IMG/VR virus record: IMGVR_UViG_3300045051_000179
Coordinates: 1-47,050 of that record
Origin: a virus
Reading direction: 5' to 3' (one strand)
DNA length: 47,050 bases
This document shows positions 38,524 through 44,137 of this stretch, one piece after another. A program made the translations under genes and the position numbers. Under the pieces are notes generated by a model. The model did no database searches. It saw only the letters and a program-made list of their open reading frames with translations, and had not been told where the DNA came from. Numbering within the stretch: the stretch's first letter is position 1; the number at the start of each line of letters is the position of its first letter.

Positions 38524-38586
38524 GATCGAGTGGGTATACACGGGGTCGCTCCCGGTGAACGCGGTTCGAGTCCGTAATCGGTCAAC
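38524..38586 (+). other. tRNA-like remnant
   Basis: GATCGA/TCGGTC ends and a TTCGAGT T-loop are present, but the body is only about 63 bases and lacks CCA and a readable anticodon arm. Confidence 0.4.
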
Positions 38587-38589
38587 TAT

Positions 38590-38664
38590 CAGGCTGTAGT
38601 AGCAGCGGTAAAACTCGTCTCTGGGGGAGATGGATCGTCCGTTCGAATCGGACTAGCCTGACCA
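38590..38664 (+). tRNA. tRNA-Pro(GGG)
   Basis: Loop CTGGGGG on CGTCT/AGATG, T-loop TTCGAAT, acceptor CAGGCTG/TAGCCTG, CCA encoded. Confidence 0.88.
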
Positions 38665-38797
38665 ACACAGCAATCGGGTCATGCCCGGTTGTGGTGAATA
38701 TTCGTACCGACAAACCTGTCATTCTCCGAACTTCTAGAGAACGGCTAATGATGTCTCGGTACAGCCTATGGGACCGGTTATCCACGATAGGCCCAAT

Positions 38798-38872
38798 GGC
38801 TCTTTACCCAAGTGGTAAGGGGGTCGCCTGCAAAGCGATTTATCGTCAGTTCGATTCTGACAAGAGCCTCCA
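38798..38872 (+). tRNA. tRNA-Cys(GCA), second copy
   Basis: Loop CTGCAAA (normal U33, unlike the first Cys gene), acceptor GGCTCTT/AAGAGCC, CCA encoded. Confidence 0.92.
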
Positions 38873-38933
38873 TGGGAAATGATGAAGTTGCAAGACTGAT
38901 ACAACTTCTGATCCGCAAGTCAGTCATCCATGC

Positions 38934-38993
38934 CGGTTTTCAAGCGGTTCGCCAGTTCGGGGCGTATCAATAATGCATCCCGCACACACCGGC
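38934..38993 (+). other. structured spacer
   Basis: GCCGGT near 38934 can pair with ACCGGC near 38987, enclosing a GC-rich hairpin. No gene or tRNA. Confidence 0.3.
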
Positions 38994-38998
38994 CACAT

Positions 38999-39073
38999 AC
39001 CACTGTCGTTCAATGGACAGGACGAGCGTCTTCTAAACGTTCAATCAGGGTTCGATTCCCTGTGGTGGTGCCA
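38999..39073 (+). tRNA. tRNA-Arg(TCT)
   Basis: Loop CTTCTAA, T-loop TTCGATT, acceptor ACCACTG/TGGTGGT, CCA encoded. Confidence 0.92.
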
Positions 39074-39075
39074 AT

Positions 39076-39141
39076 GACCTATCGGAGTTCCCCCTTTGTG
39101 GGATCGCTGCTACGCAGTCAGGTGAAACCCCTGCGAGGGTC
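39076..39141 (+). ncRNA. small repeated RNA element, copy B
   Basis: GACC/GGTC closing pairs around CGGAGT...GCAGTCAGGTGAAACCCCTGCGAG. Shares GGAGT, a GCnG stem, GGTGAAAYCCC and GCGAG with copy A at 36442-36504. Confidence 0.5.
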
Positions 39142-39146
39142 TCTAT

Positions 39147-39223
39147 CTCAACTCAGCACAGTGGAATTGTGCAGGCGTTTCCTAAACGCAAGATCGACGG
39201 TTCGAGTCCGTCAGTTGAGGCCA
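39147..39223 (+). tRNA. tRNA-Arg(CCT)
   Basis: Perfect acceptor CTCAACT/AGTTGAG, loop TTCCTAA, T-loop TTCGAGT, CCA encoded. Confidence 0.9.
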
Positions 39224-39225
39224 AT

Positions 39226-39302
39226 GGTGGTCTTCGTCTATGTGGTGAAGATTCTGGCCTGTGAAGCCAATAAGGTGGGTTCGAGTCCCACAGATCACCC
39301 CA
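39226..39302 (+). tRNA. tRNA-His(GTG)
   Basis: Loop CTGTGAA; the extra 5' G (39226) faces C73, the histidine identity pair. CCA encoded. Confidence 0.93.
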
Positions 39303-39303
39303 A

Positions 39304-39379
39304 TGTTCCTTAGCGCAGTGGTTAGCGCACCGGTTTGACATACCGGAGGTCATCAGTTCGAATCTGATAGGTACAACCA
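39304..39379 (+). tRNA. tRNA-Val(GAC)
   Basis: Loop TTGACAT on CCGGT/ACCGG, T-loop TTCGAAT, CCA encoded. Confidence 0.92.
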
Positions 39380-39380
39380 A

Positions 39381-39454
39381 TGAGATATAGCGTAAAGGCA
39401 ACGTGCTTCTGTCACATAGAAGCGTTCACAGTTCGAGTCTGTGTATCTCAACCA
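39381..39454 (+). tRNA. tRNA-Val(CAC)
   Basis: Loop GTCACAT on CTTCT/AGAAG, perfect acceptor TGAGATA/TATCTCA, CCA encoded. Confidence 0.92.
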
Positions 39455-39455
39455 A

Positions 39456-39531
39456 GCACACGTAGTTCAGCGGCAAGAACGCCAGTGTTACATGCTGGGC
39501 GTCGAAGGTTCGAGTCCTTCCGAGTGTACCA
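39456..39531 (+). tRNA. tRNA-Val(TAC)
   Basis: Loop GTTACAT on CCAGT/GCTGG, T-loop TTCGAGT, CCA encoded. Confidence 0.92.
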
Positions 39532-39533
39532 AT

Positions 39534-39610
39534 CTTCACGTATTCCAATTGGCAGAGAAAAACGGCTCAAACCCGTTACAGTGGGAGTTCGAGTCTCCCG
39601 GTGAAGACCA
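39534..39610 (+). tRNA. tRNA-Leu(CAA), short variable loop
   Basis: Loop CTCAAAC on AACGG/CCGTT. The variable region is only five bases (ACAGT), unlike bacterial leucine tRNAs. A73, CCA encoded. Confidence 0.85.
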
Positions 39611-39612
39611 AT

Positions 39613-39733
39613 GCCCCCAGACCCGGCGACATCGTGCTACGCGAACACGACACGTCAAAGGGAGCGGCAATCACCTGTTCTGGTGTTAACGCTAGAGCAT
39701 GAGATTTCGGTTCAAATCCGAATGTGGGCACCA
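39613..39733 (+). tRNA. expanded tRNA-like gene (121 nt)
   Basis: Acceptor GCCCCCA/TGTGGGC and T-arm TTCGG-TTCAAAT-CCGAA with CCA are good, but about 45 extra bases lie between. Anticodon not assignable. Could hold an insertion or be degenerate. Confidence 0.4.
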
Positions 39734-39734
39734 A

Positions 39735-39810
39735 GCCCTAATAGGCCAAGTAGAGCCGCTCCCATTTATAGGGGAGTGCGTTGCAGGTTCATCTCCTGTG
39801 AAGGGCACCA
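39735..39810 (+). tRNA. tRNA with ambiguous anticodon (TTA or TAT)
   Basis: Acceptor GCCC/GGGC, D stem GGC/GCC, T-loop TTCATCT, CCA. Anticodon stem CTCCC/GGGAG encloses an 8-base loop ATTTATAG; a 7-base reading gives TTA, which would decode UAA. T37 in that reading is unusual. Confidence 0.5.
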
Positions 39811-39860
39811 AATACTCACCCATAGCCGTGATGGCTATCTCTTAGAAAGAGGAGGGCGTG

Positions 39861-40094
39861 ATGCCCAAGGAAGTTATACTCGACAGTCAGAACACTCCGA
39901 CCAAGATTCATGAATTTGCAACCCAAGTTCAATGGGGTATAGACGGAACCGTTGAGGTTGCAACTGTCAACCTCTCTAAGGAACAGTACACTAAGGAACG
40001 TGGCTGGTTCGTTTATCTCGATAGAAGTGCAATCAACAAACTGATCAAGACCCTGCGTAGGGCAAGGGATCAGGCATATGGTTCCGACGAATAG
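39861..40094 (+). CDS. hypothetical protein, TAG stop
   Basis: 77 aa from ATG 39861 with AAAGAGGAGG upstream. Strands (FATQVQWGIDGTVEVATVNL) and a C-terminal basic helix (AINKLIKTLRRARDQAYG). Inside the RNA island; function unknown. Confidence 0.68.
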   Translation: MPKEVILDSQNTPTKIHEFATQVQWGIDGTVEVATVNLSKEQYTKERGWFVYLDRSAINKLIKTLRRARDQAYGSDE

Positions 40095-40133
40095 AAGACA
40101 CGTCTGACGTGCTACCGAAGGAGGTAACCCGTC

Positions 40134-40199
40134 ATGATCGAAATTCTTATAGCAATCATACTCATCATCATTATCCTGCGACTACTTCATATCGTTTGA
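40134..40199 (+). CDS. 21-aa membrane peptide
   Basis: ATG with AAGGAGGT upstream. MIEILIAIILIIIILRLLHIV is almost wholly hydrophobic. Strong ribosome-binding site and adjacency to another membrane gene support it. Confidence 0.62.
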   Translation: MIEILIAIILIIIILRLLHIV

Positions 40200-40206
40200 G
40201 GTAGTC

Positions 40207-40401
40207 ATGGACCCCATACAAGAGACATATCACTTTTGCTCTGGGTACAGTGGGCTCTGGAAAGATTGCCCCAAGGTAAATCCAGACATGGTAGCAGCAG
40301 CCAACCACGCCGTAGTCGGCGCAGTTCTCCTCGTAATCATAGTGATCGGGGTCTTCTTGGTTGGTGTCGCAATGCTGATGATCTTCTCTGATGACAATTA
40401 A
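40207..40401 (+). CDS. small membrane protein
   Basis: 64 aa with GAGG upstream. Polar N terminus with two Cys, then one long hydrophobic span (AVVGAVLLVIIVIGVFLVGV). Precedes the RNase P RNA promoter. Confidence 0.65.
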   Translation: MDPIQETYHFCSGYSGLWKDCPKVNPDMVAAANHAVVGAVLLVIIVIGVFLVGVAMLMIFSDDN

Positions 40402-40442
40402 ACCCTTCTAAGGCATCCGTCAGGCCCCTCTCAACAAGGGGC

Positions 40443-40471
40443 TTGACAAAACTCTCTGATCCTGTTATACT
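40443..40471 (+). promoter_or_regulatory. promoter of the RNase P RNA
   Basis: TTGACA, 17-base spacer, TATACT; start predicted at about 40478, exactly at the first base pair of P1. Preceded by a GCCCCT..AGGGGC hairpin. Confidence 0.85.
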
Positions 40472-40477
40472 CTCGCT

Positions 40478-40815
40478 AGAGAGATGGAAAGACCATCGCG
40501 CATATCCGAATGACTTGTTCTTCGGTGAGTGAGGAAGGTCGGCGCTCCCAGTTGCAGTCTAGTGGTTAACGGCCACCTACCGCGAGGTACGACACGGCAA
40601 CAGTGACGAACCGAAGTAATGTTCGGGTGAAACGGGCGACAGGGTAGACGGAGAAAGTTGGGTACCTATTGGGGCGCAACGCTACGGTACCGGGTAACGA
40701 AATTGAGGCGTCTGGTAACAGCCGCTCAAGTTGGATGATGGTCCTTCAGTTGGGAGACGTTTCATACGTCGTTTGAACCAAGGTCTGACAAAACGCCGCC
40801 TAATGAAATCTCTCA
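40478..40815 (+). ncRNA. rnpB: RNase P RNA
   Basis: About 337 nt. P1: GAGAGAT (40479-40485) with ATCTCTC (40808-40814). P2: AGACC (40490) with GGTCT (40782). P4: AGG-T-CGGCG (40536-40544) with CGCCG-CCT (40794-40801), keeping the bulged U of the catalytic core, while its base pairs differ from Escherichia coli. P8 GTGG..CCAC and P9 TACC-GCGA-GGTA (GNRA loop) follow, then GGCAACAGTGACGAACCG, GGGTGAAACGG and CTGGTAACAG, matching conserved regions II, III and the P13/14 segment. RNase P removes 5' leaders from tRNA precursors, fitting an island of over 50 tRNA genes. No protein subunit is in this window; the host RnpA could serve. Confidence 0.9.
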
Positions 40816-40824
40816 AACTATATG
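40816..40824 (+). other. AACTATATG boundary motif, copy 1
   Basis: Directly follows the 3' strand of RNase P P1. One of eight related motifs in the island, most placed after the 3' strand of a helix. Confidence 0.55.
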
Positions 40825-40836
40825 CACCGAGGGGTC

Positions 40837-40866
40837 GCGGGTTCGAGTCCCGTTAAGGACGAGTTG
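40837..40866 (+). other. orphan tRNA 3' half
   Basis: Canonical T-arm GCGGG-TTCGAGT-CCCGT followed by TAAGGAC, without a 5' half next to it and without CCA. AAGGAC is complementary to GTCCTT at 40741, inside the RNase P RNA. Confidence 0.4.
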
Positions 40867-41300
40867 ATGGATTTGCTAACCGTATCTCCTTATAAACTCA
40901 GTGGTAGAGTTCCTCGGCAATTATGATCACGAGTGAATAGACCGGGACGGCTCATCGCCAAATCCGGAGCGTTCAGGTCCCGTAACCAGCCGGGTAGACA
41001 ACTTACTGACAAGACTATCAGATGACTCGTGATACTACATAGATGGAGCCTGATGGCAAGGGTAGTGACCCCGGCAAGCCATCAATAGGATCGATTGCGA
41101 GTTCTGTCGTCACAGCAGGACTTCCGGATGACGTACCCGGAGACTATATGCAGCGACTACGAGAGGACCACCTTCGGGTAAGACTTCGGTCGGGGTTTAC
41201 AAATCGCTGTACACTACATACACGGTACGGAAAGGTCTAAGTGCCCGTGCCAAGGCTGGATCGCACAACTAGACCTGTGCCAGCCAACTAAATAACAGGA
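40867..41300 (+). other. structured non-coding spacer
   Basis: No gene. Holds a D-arm-like ACTCAGTGGTAGAGT, hairpin TCCGG..CCGGA then GACTATATG (boundary motif copy 2), and a following stem CAGCGA..TCGCTG (41151/41206). Probably one or more untranslated RNAs. Confidence 0.45.
41123..41150 (+). other. hairpin plus ACTATATG boundary motif, copy 2
   Basis: TCCGG (41123) pairs with CCGGA (41137), immediately followed by GACTATATG. Confidence 0.6.
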
Positions 41301-41307
41301 GATGACT

Positions 41308-41454
41308 ATGCTAGACATTATCCTACTCGCAGTCGGTGCGATTCTATTCGCTCTGGATGCGGCTAACGTGAAGGTCGGCACTGTGAAACTTGTCTCACTC
41401 GGTCTTCTGGCTTGGATTCTTGTACCGCTTCTCGGAGCGCTCAAGGTCGGCTAA
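41308..41454 (+). CDS. small membrane protein
   Basis: 48 aa with AGGAG upstream. Two hydrophobic spans (LDIILLAVGAILFALDA and LVSLGLLAWILVPLL). Tiny holin-like topology, but no family evidence. Confidence 0.65.
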   Translation: MLDIILLAVGAILFALDAANVKVGTVKLVSLGLLAWILVPLLGALKVG

Positions 41455-41515
41455 CTACATTGCGTCCTAGTTTGTGGTGATGGGGACGGTATAAATTCAA
41501 TCCACATACATACAT

Positions 41516-41590
41516 TCCGGAATCGTCTAATCGGTAGGACGCAGGGCTCTGAACCCTGAAATCGAGGTTCGAGACCTCTATTCGGAACCA
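41516..41590 (+). tRNA. tRNA-Gln(CTG)
   Basis: Loop CTCTGAA on CAGGG/CCCTG, T-loop TTCGAGA, CCA encoded. Confidence 0.9.
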
Positions 41591-41591
41591 A

Positions 41592-41668
41592 GGGGACTTA
41601 GCACAATTGGAAGTGCACAACTCTGGCAGAGTTAAGGTTGCGAGTTCAAGTCTCGTAGTTCTCCACCA
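41592..41668 (+). tRNA. tRNA-Ala(GGC)
   Basis: Loop CTGGCAG, T-loop TTCAAGT, CCA encoded. Confidence 0.85.
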
Positions 41669-41765
41669 TCGGGTCTCAATGGCTCGTAGATTTTTGGGTT
41701 ACGTGTTCAGTTTCGTTAGTTCGTTAGTTCGTTCGTTTCGTTTCTTGGCCGCTATTGAGACCCGA
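41669..41765 (+). ncRNA. stem-loop RNA with 12-bp stem and purine-poor repeat loop
   Basis: TCGGGTCTCAAT pairs perfectly with ATTGAGACCCGA; the 73-base loop is almost free of A and contains repeats of GTTAGTTCGTT and TTTCG. Starts at the base after the CCA of tRNA-Ala. Not a tRNA and not coding. Confidence 0.6.
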
Positions 41766-41776
41766 CAACTAAATAT

Positions 41777-41862
41777 GGGGATTCATCGAACGACTCAGCG
41801 GTGAGACGCCGTGAAAACCGTCAGGTGTTTACATCTGACTCTGTGGCTGGTCCGCAATCCCC
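41777..41862 (+). ncRNA. tRNA-sized structured RNA without anticodon
   Basis: Ends GGGGATT and AATCCCC pair over 7 bp; inside is an 8-bp hairpin GTCAGGTG-TTTA-CATCTGAC and an arm TGTGG..CCGCA. Lacks a T-loop consensus, anticodon loop and CCA. Confidence 0.5.
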
Positions 41863-41871
41863 TACAAACAT

Positions 41872-41945
41872 GGCGCTTGAACATAGGGTTGAGTTGTTTG
41901 CCTTTCAAGCAATCGAAGCGGGTTCGAGTCCCGCAGGCGCTACCA
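41872..41945 (+). tRNA. tRNA-Glu(TTC)
   Basis: Loop CTTTCAA, T-loop TTCGAGT, CCA encoded. Confidence 0.9.
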
Positions 41946-41947
41946 AT

Positions 41948-42024
41948 GCTTGTCTACTCCAATAGGTAGAGAGAATAGGTCGAGAGCCTATGCAGTTCGG
42001 GTCCGAATCCCGAGGCGAGCACCA
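41948..42024 (+). tRNA. tRNA-Leu(GAG), short variable loop
   Basis: Loop TCGAGAG (C33) on ATAGG/CCTAT; five-base variable loop; T-loop TCCGAAT; CCA encoded. Confidence 0.88.
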
Positions 42025-42089
42025 TGAAGTTGGCAGTAACATACTTCTGCCCTAACGAGGCCCCGAAGGCTGAGCCCGACTTCGACAAT

Positions 42090-42166
42090 GCTTTTCTATC
42101 CCAATCGGTAGAGGAACAGCCCTCAGAAGGCTGCAAGTGTGAGTCCGAATCTCACGGAGAGCACCA
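42090..42166 (+). tRNA. tRNA-Leu(CAG), short variable loop
   Basis: Loop CTCAGAA on CAGCC/GGCTG; five-base variable loop CAAGT; D arm closely matches Leu(GAG) and Leu(TAA), suggesting duplication. Confidence 0.9.
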
Positions 42167-42168
42167 AT

Positions 42169-42253
42169 CGAGATATGCTGGAATTGGCATACAGGCTAGT
42201 CTTAGAAACTAGTGCCGAAAGGATTGAGAGTTCGACTCTCTCTATCTCGACCA
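42169..42253 (+). tRNA. tRNA-Leu(TAG), long variable arm
   Basis: Loop CTTAGAA on CTAGT/ACTAG, 13-base variable arm as normal for leucine, CCA encoded. The only class II leucine tRNA here. Confidence 0.92.
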
Positions 42254-42305
42254 TCCGCACGCTGTTGAAGTCAGATAGCAGTTAAAGTCTGCTGGTGTGG
42301 GTCAT

Positions 42306-42381
42306 ACCGTTGTAGCACAGTTGGAAGTGCGTCGGCTTGCCAAGTCGAAGGTCCGGGGTTCGAGACCCCGTAGCGGTACCA
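42306..42381 (+). tRNA. tRNA-Gly(GCC)
   Basis: Loop TTGCCAA, T-loop TTCGAGA, acceptor ACCGTTG/TAGCGGT, CCA encoded. Confidence 0.92.
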
Positions 42382-42383
42382 AT

Positions 42384-42456
42384 GCCTAGTGGTGTAACGT
42401 TAGCACGCCGTCCTGATAAGACGGAAGTTCCTTGTTCGACTCAGGACTGGGTACCA
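42384..42456 (+). tRNA. tRNA-Ile(GAT)
   Basis: Loop CTGATAA on CCGTC/GACGG, CCA encoded; T stem weak. Confidence 0.88.
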
Positions 42457-42457
42457 A

Positions 42458-42537
42458 CCTTATTGAGCACGGCTAGGTATGCGTGCAGGTCCCTGATAAG
42501 GACAAGGCCGAAGGTTCAATTCCTTCAATAAGGACCA
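42458..42537 (+). tRNA. tRNA-Ile(GAT), second copy
   Basis: Perfect acceptor CCTTATT/AATAAGG, loop CTGATAA, T-loop TTCAATT, CCA encoded. Confidence 0.9.
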
Positions 42538-42538
42538 A

Positions 42539-42615
42539 GCAGATGTAGTGTAGTGGTCTAACATCTCTCCCTGTCAAGGAGATGATCGCCAGTTCGAATC
42601 TGGTCATCCGCGCCA
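42539..42615 (+). tRNA. tRNA-Asp(GTC)
   Basis: Loop CTGTCAA on TCTCC/GGAGA, T-loop TTCGAAT, CCA encoded. Confidence 0.93.
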
Positions 42616-42617
42616 AT

Positions 42618-42693
42618 GGCTTCGAAGACAAATGGCATAGTTGTTCGATTGTCAATCGAAAGGGAGTGGGTTCAATCCCCATCGGAGCCGCCA
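42618..42693 (+). tRNA. tRNA-Asp(GTC), second copy
   Basis: Loop TTGTCAA on TTCGA/TCGAA, T-loop TTCAATC, CCA encoded. Sequence differs widely from the first Asp gene. Confidence 0.9.
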
Positions 42694-42694
42694 A

Positions 42695-42768
42695 GGTCTT
42701 GTAGTTTAACGGAAGAACAAGGGCGTTGTATCCCCTTGGTCACAGTTCAATTCTGTGTGGGACCTCCA
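42695..42768 (+). tRNA. tRNA-Thr(TGT)
   Basis: Loop GTTGTAT with a C-C mismatch closing the stem, T-loop TTCAATT, CCA encoded. Confidence 0.82.
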
Positions 42769-42771
42769 ACC

Positions 42772-42844
42772 GCTGATTAGTGTAACGGACAGCACGCCAG
42801 TCTTTGAAACTGGAAGAACGGTTCGATTCCGGTAGGTGGCATCA
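42772..42844 (+). tRNA. tRNA-Gln(TTG), TCA end
   Basis: Loop CTTTGAA on CCAGT/ACTGG, T-loop TTCGATT. The encoded end is TCA, so the host nucleotidyltransferase would have to repair it. Confidence 0.82.
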
Positions 42845-43226
42845 AACGGTCCCGTATCGCTATCCTGCAAGATAGGCGATCCTTCATTGCAGTGGAGTGT
42901 GGACTCCGGAATCGTCACCGGAGATTATATGCTAGATAGTCTGATGCGGATGCATCCGCTTAGGCCGGTCATGAACGGGCGTAGACTATCGAACAAAACG
43001 TCTACGGTTCCCATGACGTAAAAGATTCCGGGGGAATAAGCGTACAGTATCGCACTGCAAGGTGACCTGATACTCAGGCTATGCTCGACATAGACGATCT
43101 AAAGAGAGTGCGCAAAACGCAGCAAACGTGGTCGGAGGACCCGAATAAGTCCGTAACCCTTGTGGTAGACGGTGAAGGTGCGAACGGGCGGAAGCCTTTG
43201 GGTGAAAGTGGCTGCGAAATAAGGGC
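42845..43226 (+). ncRNA. large structured non-coding RNA region I
   Basis: About 380 bases. ATCGCTATC..GATAGGCGAT, hairpin CTCCGG..CCGGAG followed by ATTATATG (boundary motif copy 3), then GATAGTC..GACTATC (7 bp) enclosing GCGGAT..ATCCGC. No reading frame with a start signal. Density of perfect helices implies a folded RNA. Confidence 0.5.
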
Positions 43227-43255
43227 TTGACAAATGGTTGGCAACCTGCTACAAT
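43227..43255 (+). promoter_or_regulatory. internal promoter of the RNA island
   Basis: TTGACA, 17-base spacer, TACAAT. Drives structured region II and the tRNA-Phe to tRNA-Gln group. Confidence 0.8.
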
Positions 43256-43261
43256 ACGGCT

Positions 43262-43815
43262 AAGCCGATGAGGACACTCGAACCTCGACGGTACGCCCAA
43301 GGGGACCTTTCTGCTGACTCCCTAGTCGCGTCAGGTTGGGTGATCTGGAAACGGAATCACGTCGGAACTCTCCTAACCGACAAATCATTAACCGGTCGTA
43401 GGAGTGCTCAATCACTTCCCTTGGCAATTGAGAAGGCCATGGAGAACCCGACGCTGGCTTTGCGGAACCAGCAACTATATGTAAAGGGTGTCGTGCATGC
43501 TCCTGACAAGTGTGCTAGTCAGAGTCAGGTCTGATGATACGCGACTTCAGGAGCCACCCTGAAACTATATGATGGTAGGGCTGTGGAGCAACCCGAGTAT
43601 GACGCGATTACTTCTCGGGAACAGCGGTGAAGCAGCCCGTCGCGCTTTTCATTAGTCCGTTTGTGGGCGGTAACCGGACGTTAAACCGAAACCCTCGTTA
43701 TATAATGCGTCGATGTGGAAGTTACCTGCTAGTCACAGGACGACTCTCCCGGCTATCCCTTGACTAAGGATGGTGTTCCGACCGGCCCAGCAGAGGTCGG
43801 CTACGGAAGCGCAGT
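43262..43815 (+). ncRNA. large structured non-coding RNA region II
   Basis: About 550 bases from its own promoter to tRNA-Phe. GTCGG..CCGAC, GCTGG..CCAGC with AACTATATG, GTCGTG..CGCGAC, TTCAGG-AGCCAC-CCTGAA with ACTATATGATGG, then GGGCTG..CAGCCC enclosing CCCGAG..CTCGGG whose loop CGCGA can pair with TCGCG (pseudoknot). The tandem order helix, ACTATAT, helix is repeated. Large ornate phage RNAs such as GOLLD or ROOL are possible relatives, not verified. Confidence 0.5.
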
Positions 43816-43821
43816 AACAAT

Positions 43822-43897
43822 GCTTCTTTGGCTGAGTTGGTCAAAGCGGGGGCCTGAAAAACCTCATATCTCAGTTCGAATCTGAGAGGGAGCACCA
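43822..43897 (+). tRNA. tRNA-Phe(GAA)
   Basis: Loop CTGAAAA, T-loop TTCGAAT, acceptor GCTTCTT/AGGGAGC, CCA encoded. Confidence 0.9.
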
Positions 43898-43899
43898 AT

Positions 43900-43977
43900 G
43901 CTCGTCTATTCCCAATAGGCAGAGGAAAGCGTCTTAAACACGTTTCAGTCTGAGTTCGAATCTCAGGACGAGTACCA
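43900..43977 (+). tRNA. tRNA-Leu(TAA), short variable loop
   Basis: Loop CTTAAAC, five-base variable loop TCAGT, T-loop TTCGAAT, CCA encoded. Same body type as Leu(GAG) and Leu(CAG). Confidence 0.88.
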
Positions 43978-43978
43978 T

Positions 43979-44055
43979 AGATCGCTGGCGCAACGGTTAG
44001 CGCTCTTGTCTTATAAACAAGCGGTTTCTGAGTTCGAGTCTCAGGCGATCTACCA
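43979..44055 (+). tRNA. tRNA-Ile(TAT)
   Basis: Perfect acceptor AGATCGC/GCGATCT, loop CTTATAA on CTTGT/ACAAG, CCA encoded. Confidence 0.93.
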
Positions 44056-44056
44056 A

Positions 44057-44131
44057 CGTTTCTTCGCCAAGAGGAAAGGCAGTGGTTTCATAAGCCACTA
44101 TGCGATGGTTCGAATCCATCAGAAACGACCA
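44057..44131 (+). tRNA. tRNA-Met(CAT), third copy
   Basis: Perfect acceptor CGTTTCT/AGAAACG, loop TTCATAA, CCA encoded. Met or lysidine-type Ile cannot be told apart. Confidence 0.88.
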
Positions 44132-44137
44132 TGCGGG

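Noticed and set aside
38691-38882. Reading frame over the spacer and tRNA-Cys
   Set aside because: Mostly overlaps the second tRNA-Cys gene and lacks a start signal.
42024-42212. Reading frame starting in the CCA of tRNA-Leu(GAG)
   Set aside because: It runs through tRNA-Leu(CAG) and has no ribosome-binding site; the protein-like first 25 residues are probably chance.
43268-43534. 88-residue reading frame after the promoter at 43227
   Set aside because: It reads like protein in parts but has no ribosome-binding site, and contains conserved RNA helices and an AACTATATG motif; RNA is the better explanation.
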